A stretch of 64,000 bases of DNA from Hysterium pulicare CBS 123377 (lineage: Eukaryota > Ascomycota > Dothideomycetes > Hysteriales > Hysteriaceae), in assembly GCA_000467715.1 (NCBI GenBank), contig AJFK01000554.1:62001-126000 (forward strand), given 5' to 3'. How positions within the stretch are numbered: position 1 is the stretch's first letter; every line of letters begins with the position of its first letter. Positions 54,687 through 64,000 of the stretch are shown one piece after another. Under the pieces are notes generated by a model. It was not told the DNA's origin, did no database searches, and saw only the letters and a list, made by a program, of their open reading frames with translations. The translations under genes were made by a program, and so were the position numbers.

Positions 54687-56143
54687 CTATCTTGCCACAG
54701 TTGATATGCCCGGTCTCATACGTCTCCAAACACCCACGAAGCCCCCTCCAACGAGCATCTCGCCCACTTTGGGTCGACAAATCATGGTCCACTCAGAGGG
54801 CCGCAAAGTCAAGTCCTCAATAAGCTCCTTGTCCCTTGATATTTGGTCTCTTATTGCTTCAGATGCTTCATCCTCCGAACTTGAGGTCCCTGCCTTTCCC
54901 TCAGAACTCTCTGACCCACGCTCCGATACCCCCAATTTTTTCAATGTAGCGCGCGGTCTCACAGCCCTGACATCCCACTGCCTCACACTCGCATTAGCTC
55001 CAAGTTCTACGACCTGGTCCAGCAAATACGGCAGCTTTTTCTCCCGTATTAATTCAACGCACTCCGCAATCTGCGTGATGCTGGGATTGAACACGGCCAG
55101 TGCACCATCCACATGCAGAGCTTTTCCCACTTGGGCAACATGCATATTCGCATTCGGCATGTCCAGAATCACGGAAGACAGAAACGGCGCCGAGGACTTC
55201 CGCGATTCCATTTGGGACTCGATCCAGGCGGAGACGTCTCCAACATGGAAGTCTACATTCCCGCCATATATGCCTCGTCGAAATCCTTCCAAGATTCCTC
55301 GAGCGTGAGTAGAGTTTTCCGTAGATATGTCGAGGGTGTGGACGATAGCTCTTCGCTGCTCTTTCCAAGTCGCAAGGCTCGATTGTTGGAGATCCGTCAC
55401 CGATTCACCCAGATAAACGGTATCTTCCCCTTCATCCTCGGCGCCCGTGAAGAGTGGAATGGCGGGCATGGGTGCATTTGCGGCGTGGATGGCGCGGGAA
55501 AGATGGAGTGTCAGCGCTCCATGCCCCGTTCCTGCTTCAAGGATTTCTAAAGGCGGGGCGGTGAGTTCCAGAGCGGAGGATACAGGAGAGACATGTATAT
55601 CGAGGAGCGACACGATTACGTTGGCATCCTCTGGGTAAACCTGTAAGTGGTTATCAGACATGATTCCATTGGATCTCCAAGCCAGGCTTTTGGCAAAATT
55701 CGGGTTCTTCGGAGACGCACAGGTGTGACGAGGCGCGGAGTAAAGCGAACATACTCTGCTAAAGTTGGTTCATGAATGCGGTATTCGTGCCCCTTTGATG
55801 TTCGCACGAGATCCCGCGGTCGTCTGCCTATGATTGCGGAGTGAGGGACTACACCCCGGTGCGTGTGGACGGTCTTTGTAGGTCGCAATTTCGTAAGGAG
55901 TCCATCTTGCGAAGGGTTATCTTTACGGCGGAGAAGAACTATATCATTTTCTACGGCCGTTATAAGTATTGCGGACCTGTTGGAGAGTAATGGGGACACA
56001 CCTTCAAAGACCCTTATACTGGATGTTAGGCTAAGAAAACATCGGTGACAAAGGGGACTTGGCCTTCTTGAAGCTATTCGGAAGGCACTGATAGAATTGG
56101 TAGGATCGATAAAACTGGCAGCTTTGATCAAAGTGTTCCTCAT
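54687..56143 (-). CDS. TRM61/TRMT61B-type tRNA (adenine-N1) methyltransferase, probably mitochondrial
   Basis: An SAM-dependent methyltransferase of the Trm61 family, which makes m1A58 in tRNA. Exons are 56143-55721 and 55640-54687; the 80-nt intron (CCT|GTGCGT..TTACAG|GTT) joins RFTPRLVTP to VYPEDANVIVSLLDIHV, giving 458 residues. The N-terminus MRNTLIKAASFIDPT, then RIASRRPSPL, looks like a mitochondrial presequence. The N-terminal beta domain reads AVENDIVLLRRKD, THRGVVPHSAIIG, RTSKGHEYRIHEPTLAEYV. SAM motif I is LEILEAGTGHGALTLHLSRA, and SSVILDMPNANMHV corresponds to the catalytic DxP motif. Ser/Glu-rich insertions break the C-terminal half. The leader favours a TRMT61B-like organellar role over the cytosolic Trm6-Trm61 complex. 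Divergent from DCR2. Confidence 0.85.
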
Positions 56144-56442
56144 GATTACACAGGAGCTACTACCAAGGCTGCCATCGTTGATGCATGTGAAAAGAAATCT
56201 CTTGGCGGAGATGTAGAGATCCGGAATTAAAGCCAAGAGGACAGTTCTGTGGCGTGCAGGACAATCAACCCCCGTGCACCGAACATCAACCCTTTGCCTG
56301 TGATACATTTACCTGTGATACAGATGCCCGCAAGAAGCATGGCGAGTTATTCCGACCCGGCACATTGACACAAGTGAAGCTCGAACACCTCCGCCTTCCC
56401 CTCCAGTACCAACCGTCGTGCCTGGTATTCCCTGCCGACATC
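56144..56442. promoter_or_regulatory. Divergent promoter, TRM61-like / DCR2
   Basis: These 299 bases lie between the two divergent ATGs. No known motif stands out. Confidence 0.45.
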
Positions 56443-58211
56443 ATGACGCGAAGAATAGTATGTTCTTTTTGGAAGCTATGTGTATATGATGATGAGTTGC
56501 TAACAGTCCCGGAAAGGTCCGAACGGGCATCCAGCTCGGCCTCCTAACGACCATCGTCTTCTTCCTGGTCTTCTTCCTCGACAATCGATACCGCGTCCTC
56601 CCCCAATCCATCCATTCGCATCTGCCACTCCACCACGAAGGCCTCGTTATAACAGATATAACCGTGCAAACTTGCTCGTCCTTGAATCCTCTCTCCTCGT
56701 GTAAACTCGACCCGGACAAATGGCACCGCATCGAGAAAGATCTTTATTTGAATACGGGCTGGGTATCCAAGGCATACGTGCATATCAAAAGGAAAAGAGA
56801 AGAAGAACTCACAGATGAGGATAAAGTCATTCTGGATGTGCGCACCGGAAAGTTGGATCCGGCCATGGGTGAGAAGACACAAGCGGCAGAAAAATGGGAG
56901 GCGAGGTCGGCCGGCATCTGGCTGAAGAGGTCTGCGAAGAGGCATGCGAGCGATTCAAAGTCCGTCATTACGGCCGTCGACGTTTTATTTGGAGCTGATG
57001 CTGTTGAGCCAAGGCCTGGCTGGGAGATCATAAAGCCTGGTGCTCTGTTGCTGGACGCTTCTGCGGATGCTAAGGAGGCAAGATTGACCATCAGGAGGGG
57101 AGCGCCCCCAAAGATTGAGAAACCTTTGCCAAGGATTAGGAAAGATGGGAAGTTCAAAATTGTACAGGTGTCGGATTTGCATCTTAGTACGGGGCTGGGA
57201 GTTTGCAGGGAGCCGGAGCCGAAGGGATATAATGGTGGTAGATGCGATGCCGATACCAGGACATTGGAGTTCGTAGAGAAGGTGCTTGATAATGAGATAC
57301 CAGATTTTGTTGTTCTATCAGGAGATCAGGTCAATGGGGACACATCGCCGGATGCACAAAGCGTAAGTACCCCATACGCTTCCAGTCCTACATGTATCAA
57401 GTTTAACAAATATCAGGCTCTCTTCAAAATTGCTGAGATCCTTATTGAACGCAAGATTCCTTACGCCGCCATCTTCGGTAATCACGACGATGAAGGCTCA
57501 CTATCTCGAGGCGCTCAAATGTCCCTCCTTGAATCGCTTCCATATTCCCTCTCAGAAGCCGGACCCAACACCATTGAAGGCGTAGGAAACTACTTCGTGG
57601 AGGTATTTGCACACGGTAACAATAAGCACTCAGCACTAACGCTCTATTTCCTCGATACACACGGCTACTCTCCGGACGAGCGCCAATTCAAGGGCTACGA
57701 TTGGTTGAAAGTCAATCAGATCAAATGGTTCAAGGATACGGCGAGTAGTTTGAAGGACGCGCATAAGCACTACACGCATATTCACTTAGACATGGCATTC
57801 ATACATATCCCGCTCCCGGAGTACGCCGACAAATCTAATGAAATTGTTGGGACGTGGAAGGAACGCGTTACGGCTCCCGGGTTCAATTCGCATTTCAAGG
57901 ATGCATTAGTTGAAGAGGGTATCAAAGCTGTATCATGTGGTCATGACCACGTGAATGATTATTGCGCTCTGTCCAAGAATGAGAAGAGTGGTGAGGCTGA
58001 GCTGTGGATGTGCTATGCTGGAGGAAGCGGCTTTGGGGGTTATGGAGGATATGATGGGTATCATCGTAGGGTTCGCGTATTCGAGATTGATGCGAATGAG
58101 GCGAGAATATCGACGTGGAAGAGGGTCGAGTATGGTGACACAGGAGGTAGGATCAACGAACAGGTCATTGTGGATGCGGGCAGAGCTGTCGCACCGCAGG
58201 CTAGAAATTGA
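56443..58211 (+). CDS. DCR2: DCR2-type calcineurin-like phosphoesterase
   Basis: A metallophosphatase of 551 residues resembling Dcr2, which in yeast promotes START and dephosphorylates Ire1. Exons are 56443-56457, 56517-57362 and 57417-58211. The 15-nt first exon encodes MTRRI and joins VRTGIQLGLLTTIVFFLVFF, a single signal-anchor helix. Metal-binding motifs follow: KIVQVSDLHLS, DFVVLSGDQVNGD, YAAIFGNHDDE, HLDMAFIHIPLPEY and AVSCGHDHVNDY. The second intron (GTAAGT..TATCAG, 54 nt) is a multiple of three without a stop, so a retained form would insert 18 residues between PDAQS and ALFKIAE, next to the active site. The anchor suggests the catalytic domain lies in the secretory lumen or vacuole. 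Confidence 0.92.
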
Positions 58212-58523
58212 GGAAGGTAAGGTAAACAAATTAGTGTTTGGAGTTTGGGGCGTATATATTTCAGGGTGGTTCTCTTGTGGCGTGTCTGGAAATTTCAGCG
58301 TGGCGTTTTTGGTAGGGTGTTTGAGATCTCGTCTTGGCTGTATCGGGAAATTTATATAGGACGAAGGATTCCTCCTCCAGCAAGCATATATCGATACCAC
58401 TTACCTTGTTCCTCGGCTGCATGGTTAGAGTGGCCATTTTGATATTCGCAGAGAACCATGAATAATTATGTAATTAAAGAACACAATTGGACTAATCACA
58501 TATAGAAGTTAAGCTTCGAACCG
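58212..58523. other. Intergenic, convergent 3' ends
   Basis: Convergent 3' flanks of DCR2 and the beta-glucosidase. No further feature is seen. Confidence 0.35.
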
Positions 58524-61408
58524 TTATACAGGGCTAATTAAACCACTACTGCAACTCGATGATGCACTGTTGCAGCCCAAAGTCAATGCATCCGAGCTCT
58601 CTCCAATCCAAAACGTATAACTTCCTCCCACATCCGGCACAACCCAATTCTGCTGCACTACGTCCCAAACGCTGAGATCTTTCCTCGTCAAGCTCAACTG
58701 CACGGCCACACTCTCACCCTTCGCCAGCGTCTGCGTCTTCGCAAAATCTCTTAGCTGTATGACAGGCGTGTCATATTTAATACCAGTAGGAAATTGCACA
58801 TATAGCTGTGCAACTGCTTTACCAGGCACATTTCCGTTATTGGTGATTGTGACAGAAATATTATAGGCGATGTCCCAAAGTGCTGGGTTACCTCCTGATG
58901 CGCCTCCCGCTGGTGGGCCTAGTTTCTGTTCATTGCTGTAACCGGCTGGGTATGAATATGCGCTAGTATTCCGTGCCGCCACCGCCGCATCTGCTTCGGA
59001 CTTTTCAAGCCAAGAGTAGAGGTAACGCGAGATGCGGCTGAAATTTGAAGGCCAGTATGCCTCAGACGCAGGTGGCACGACCGTCGAGTATGCAGGTGTG
59101 GCACCTTTTGCGGGTCTCGCCGGAGGTAACGATGTCAAAGGAGTCCCGGACGTGACGGTGGTGTTAGAGAAATTGAACTTCGTGTAGCTGAGACCATATC
59201 CAAAAGCGTAACGAGGCTTGACCTTCTGCTTATTGAAATAGCGGTAGTCGATATAAAGGCCTTCGGTGAACGTATCTTGCGGTTGGCCAAGTTCAAAATT
59301 GACAAGACTAACGCTGGAGGGATATTCAGATTCATTGTGTGGAATGGTGTATGGAAGGTGACCGCTTGGAGATACGTCTCCGAAGAGTACTTGAGCCAGG
59401 GAGGCGCCTGCCTCTTGGCCTGGGAGGTGAGCAAAGAGCACGCCTTTAACCGAGGGTAAATCAATCCACTCTTCCAGGAGGATGGGACCAACGGTGTGAA
59501 CGACGACGATTACAGTTTCGTAGGCCGCTGCCGCACTCTTGACTAGCTCATCCCCATTATGCCACAAGTTCAACCCACTGGTCGTCCGATCCCCAGGGTT
59601 GCCTTCCACAGTGATATAGTTTTCTCCTGAGTCGGCATTGACAAACACGAGAGCGATGTCTCCAGTAGAAACGTTGGCGGTAGAAGTGAACGTGTCAGAG
59701 TTGTAAAACACAAAGTTTGACGTTCGGTCCGAAATAGCATCGATGGGTGAGTCCAGATACGGATACCTCGCCGACCCACTTCCCCAACCCATACCTAGAG
59801 TACCTTTGTCACATCCTTGGTCAGAGCAAGAATTGATACCGTCCGGGTTCTTCTGAGCATCAGTCCCAAAGATCTTCAACGACGAATCTGTTCGCAACGG
59901 CAGAGTGTTATTGACATTTTTTAACAGCGTAATTGCATCTCTCGATATATTCCTCGCCACTTCCGCATGATTGCCCTGCACATTGACAAATTGATTGACC
60001 ACGCCTGTTGGAGAAATTAAAGCACCAGGGTAAAGCGGACCAGTGGCATCCTGAGTATTGGTTGAAAAATTGGGAGGTGGGTAGTCCTTGTCCTGGCCAA
60101 GTTGGTACCATGTAGCCACTATTCTTGTAGCCATATCGTTGAGACGGTCCACTGGAACCGATCCATTGAGTACGGATCTGGAAAGCTCGTACATCCAGTA
60201 TGAATCGCCGAGAAGGGGTACTAAACCATCTCCTGGCATACTCATGTCGAGACCCGCAAGAGCCGAGGGAACTCCGGAAATCTGAGCAAGCCAGTCCGAC
60301 ATAACGAATCCTTGGAAACCAAGTTCGTCTTTGAGGATCTCATTCAGTAAATAGCTATTTTGGGAGCAGGCACTACCATTGACCGCATTGTAGGCGGCCA
60401 TCACGGCGCCCACCCCGGCTCTGATTCCTTCTGCGAAAGGCCAAAGATACAATTCGTGTAGAGTCCTGTCGTCGACATTCGAGCTGATACCGGGCTGGGC
60501 GATGCTGTACATTCGATACATTTCCTGCTCGTTTGCTATCAGGTGCTTGATAGTGGCGATGACTCCTTGGCTTTGCACTCCTCGGATAGTCAGTGCGCCA
60601 CCAAAGGCCTGCAACGTGGGGTCCATTCCAAAGCCTTCCCAATTGCGGCCGCCTCGAGGCTTACGGCCCAATGGTCCTACTGTAGGTCCGAGGTAAACAT
60701 TGATTCCTTTGCCTCGAAATTCTTCTCCAAGCGCTATACCTCGAGCGTACATAAGAGCTTTGTCCCATGTAGCTCCAATCGTGATGCCAGCTGGGAAAGC
60801 TGTGTTGTGGTCGGTATTTCGGACGCCCAAAGGCCCGTCTTGTAGGCAAAGCTGAGAAAATCCGAGTCGGAGAGCACTTCCGGAGTTCCCTACGCATGGT
60901 CCTAAAGAATCTCAGTACCTTTTTCTATAGTTGATAAAACAATGGTCGACATAAGAATCGGGAATGAAATAGAATCTCTGCGCTGCGGCCAAGATTGATC
61001 TAAGTTTTTTCGGCATGATCAATTGGCTTGGAAGCAGAGTCCTGATACCATGCCCCTCGATCACTACTAATGTTGCAATTCTTATCTCTTGACACCATGC
61101 GGACAGAATCGTAACGTTACAGCGACGAGCTTATAAAGTGCTCCTATATTTTGAGACTTACCCATATCATACCCTGTCCCGGCCGTGATATTTGTTTTCT
61201 CCGCTAAAGTCATGTTCGCGACGAGAACAGCGGCCTTCTGGTAACTCTCATTCCAATCCGCTGTCCATCCTCCGTGCGGTGTGGGGTAGTATGGAGCGGC
61301 AACATATCCAGCAGGTACGCTTAATCGCGGCTCCAAATTATTTATATCAACTGCAAGAACACATAAAAAGAGAAAGGAAACGGAAAGGAGCGAAGGAGTG
61401 TTAAACAT
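58524..61408 (-). CDS. Secreted beta-glucosidase, glycoside hydrolase family 3
   Basis: A GH3 beta-glucosidase of 874 residues. Exons are 61408-61162 and 60901-58524; the 260-nt intron (ATGG|GTAAGT..CTTTAG|GA) joins TAGTGYDM to [15 protein letters not shown], the conserved subsite region. The signal peptide is [20 protein letters not shown]. Domain 1 has [46 protein letters not shown] and KHLIANEQE; the nucleophile is the Asp of [10 protein letters not shown]. Domain 2 has [14 protein letters not shown] and [20 protein letters not shown], and a C-terminal fibronectin III-like domain contains [18 protein letters not shown]. Many NxS/T sites. Substrates are probably cello-oligosaccharides or plant glucosides. 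The intron is the longest in the window. Confidence 0.93.
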
Positions 61409-62657
61409 TATCAAAATATTTTAGAAATTATCAGATATGAACAAAGGTTTGAACGAGAGTCTACTGTGTTAATAGAGGAAACAAAACGAAAGAAATAGGG
61501 AACAAGTCCTTTGCAGCCTAGCCACCTAACAAGTCACTAGGATCGGACGCATCACGCTTTTGTAGATGTCCGACGACACTATCCATGGCCTTTAAGATAT
61601 CTGCAAGGAAGTTGTTCATGCGAGCAACAATTTAGTGACGCTGCCGAGGGATGAGGGGGTCGATCAGGGGTTGGGCAACCGGCTAAATGAAAGACCTGAC
61701 AAGGGCCGTGTCCTTGGATGTAATTGAATCGGCCTCATTGATTTATCTGCTGGCTGTCAAGTACTGAAAATGTGTTTAGTATGGTTTTGGGCGTCTGTCA
61801 TTGATGCTGTGTACTGTTGAGAATGAGGACTGAGGTTCTTGAAGGGCTCATAAGGGCCAACCTTGATGCTAAATGTAATAGAGGAAGAGGTATTGGCCAG
61901 AAGACATGGCGTTAAAAGGTGTTCCCCAGGACGTTTGGGGATTGATCATGTAGACACTGTAGAGCGTGTTCATCATATGCGCGTTCCACGCTCAAGGTGA
62001 GTGGCTGTGACAAGATTAACCGAAGCCTCATTAAATATGCTCGTCAATCAGCATATTTTGGTAACCTTACACGGTTCGTCGGACCTGGCTTTGAACTTCC
62101 CTAAATCTCCCATCAGGCCGTGCAAGGCCTGCAGATTCGTCCCCCGAATTCCTTTACGTATGTCTAATGCTCGCCTTCGAAGACACGATCAGAGAAGGCG
62201 TTGGCACATTTCCTACGATCTCAGAGGAGAAAAAGTTTGAAAGAGTTATGTGGATCCCAACCGACTTTTCCCTGGCCTTCTCGCGTGATATTGTATCTGG
62301 CAAGCCAAACACGCACAACCGTCGTATTTGGTGGGCCAAGGCCAGGGCCTTTTCGATGGTGCCGTGGTAGATATCAAGGCACTCTCAGTTTGAGCATACG
62401 GCGCCTATCTCGACCTTTGGGCGTTTACAGTCCACTGATTGAGTCCTTCTACTAGCTCCGTCCTGAAATTATACTAGTAGTATTTGCAGCTAGCACACGT
62501 ACGTCCTTAAGTAGCGAAAGTTCACCTCTAACGATACTTCCCATTCCAAGTATTCTTGAGTGCCGGTGTGATGTATTTATCACCAGTAGTTTGCTCGGAT
62601 GGATGGCCTGGTACGCATAGTAGTAACGCGAAACTCTCTTGTCTTATAAGCGTCCAA
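61409..62657. other. Upstream region of the beta-glucosidase
   Basis: About 1.25 kb with only short plus-strand frames (62001-62240, 62167-62370) lacking family features. The beta-glucosidase promoter should lie at its left end. Confidence 0.35.
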
Positions 62658-63121
62658 CTAATGTTCTTTTGTCAGCACGCCCATTTCTTTAGCGTTTATC
62701 CTCATGCCAATTAATAGGCAGTATGGTAACATAGCAGGCATTTCTGGTTCGCCGATAAGGATATAGTTACCGACCGTATCAAACATTGGTGTATATGATT
62801 GGAGCCTTCCAAGTTTAACAAGCTCTTTCACAGATGGATGCTCCTTTTCCAGAGCCAGTTGCATCGTTTTTAGGATGTCATTGAAGTTTCGGTAAACTTG
62901 GCTGTAGAGCTTTGAATAACATCCAAGATCTTCTTCTCAATACTCCATGGACAACCTGCTGCGTATGCAAAGATGCTTTCAATCACTGTGTCCAGGTGAG
63001 ATGTAACCAAGAAGGTCTCGCTTTCTTCTGAGATAGAGAAGAGGCCTCCGTCACAAGTAAAAACAGGTGTAGTGGATGATTCCGTGGCGTCTGAAGAGGG
63101 AAAGCGAGGGTTCAAAAGCAT
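62658..63121 (-). pseudogene. Decayed or frame-broken reading frame of unknown family
   Basis: Two abutting minus-strand frames look like parts of one protein. From 63121: MLLNPRFPSSDATESS, HLDTVIESIFAYAAGCPWSI, EKKILDVIQSSTAKFTET. After a one-base shift near 62880 the other frame continues NDILKTMQLALEKEHPSVKE, LVKLGRLQSYTPMFDTVGNY, ILIGEPEMPAMLPYCLLIGM, and ends at 62658. The composition looks protein-like and helical. No intron fits at the joint. I do not recognise the family and the true 5' end is unclear. Confidence 0.3.
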
Positions 63122-64000
63122 AACTGATATCGCCAGAGTAGAATATTAGTAAAGAATACTTCAGGCATGGAAGAATGAGAGCTGAGAAGAAGAGATTGTG
63201 TTCGAAGACGAACCATGGCGTCAGTGGAATCGTCATTCGTGGGAGCGTTTTCCATTGCTTTGTTCTCATGCGTCGGTTCTTCTCCTAAGCAGTTTATTCC
63301 TGCTTATCTGGAAAGCGACTGTGAAGATATCCTGCAGCGAGTTTTCAGACAGTACGTGAAACATCATTCTATTAAACTAGAAAGATAACCACTGACCTTA
63401 GAAGACACGTGAGAATAGGTTAATGAATAACAACTAAGTCAAGAACTATATTTTTCAAGATATAATAGAAATGGTACCTCCGTGACTTCAATGTGGGTGT
63501 GGTATATCACCTTATTTACATACGCAAAGAGAAGCGAAGATGCGACTGGTCTTGATCAGAGGACTTCTAGACTTCCAAACAAAATAGGGGTATAATTTTC
63601 GGTTTGATTGACTTGCGAGTTTGATCGAAGTCTGTTAACGTACCATCTCTTCAACGGACCGAAAGCAAACTATGCTCATGTTCCTTCAAGAGTTGATTAG
63701 AGCCAGCGTCCCCGCGGCTAAGACAGTTCTGCTGATTTATGATTACACAAGAGTGTCAGTCTGGTGCAGCCGCAAATGCTATTCATTGCGCGCGGTGTTC
63801 GAGGCCGTGGCGACATGGCGTATATTAATAAGACTCCGGCGAAGATGATGTCGAACAAAATAGGCGCAGCCTCTGATCTGCGATCGAACCAAACTGGTGG
63901 GGTCAGCACACAAGAAAATATAGCCATCCTTGCCTATTTCCAAGTCCAGCTTTTATTAATAGCGCGACTACAAGTATTGTCTATACAAGACGTACTTCGC
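63122..64000. other. Gene-poor window end
   Basis: About 880 bases with short frames on the minus strand (63051-63269, 63718-63927). None is convincing. A gene may continue beyond the window. Confidence 0.3.

Overview
The window reads as a gene-dense stretch of nuclear chromosome from a filamentous ascomycete (Pezizomycotina). The evidence is many short introns (40-165 nt, with one of 260 nt) using GTRNGT..YAG borders, and a characteristic protein set: HET domain, Zn2Cys6 regulator, fungal S41 peptidase, GH114, class II DAHP synthase and an N-terminally anchored multicopper oxidase. The protein style suggests a leotiomycete-like fungus, but the species cannot be fixed from sequence alone. Most genes were rebuilt by joining reading frames across splice sites, so exon borders are given in each entry. 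I saw no rRNA, tRNA, CRISPR array or intact large transposon.

Layout. 0-16 kb: a flavin-reductase-like protein with a GC-AG intron, a frame-interrupted short-chain dehydrogenase, an acidic conserved protein, a four-exon APC11 (the RING subunit of the anaphase-promoting complex) divergent from a mercaptopyruvate sulfurtransferase, a HET-domain gene with a premature stop, a secreted S41 peptidase, about 3 kb with no convincing gene, and a secreted GH114 hydrolase. 16-40.7 kb is mostly housekeeping: a ZZ/EF-hand membrane protein, a mitochondrial-type SDR, an amidase, WDR6 (tRNA wobble 2'-O-methylation) divergent from PBDC1 (eEF1A chaperone), a STE6-type pheromone exporter, a BRCT protein with two internal repeat arrays and a KEN box, HYPK (ribosome/NatA) divergent from a class II DAHP synthase, and a probably myristoylated small protein.

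40.7-51.7 kb looks like an accessory island. Three copies of a roughly 200-bp element with imperfect terminal inverted repeats (two direct, one inverted) are interspersed with a divergent acid phosphatase/multicopper oxidase pair, a Zn2Cys6 regulator whose zinc cluster is out of frame, and a short HARBI1-like gene that may be a DNA-transposase remnant. 51.7-64 kb: a polytopic membrane protein, a small CxxC protein, a mitochondrial TRM61-type tRNA m1A methyltransferase divergent from the DCR2 phosphatase, a secreted GH3 beta-glucosidase, and a gene-poor end with one decayed reading frame.

How the genes fit together. Several genes serve translation and its quality control (WDR6, PBDC1, HYPK, the TRM61-like enzyme). 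APC11, DCR2 and the KEN-box BRCT protein point to the cell cycle. S41, GH114, GH3, the acid phosphatase and the oxidase belong to the secreted or surface-degradative repertoire. The best candidates for something undescribed are the repeat-rich BRCT protein, the anchored oxidase with a shortened copper motif, and the inverted-repeat element family around them.
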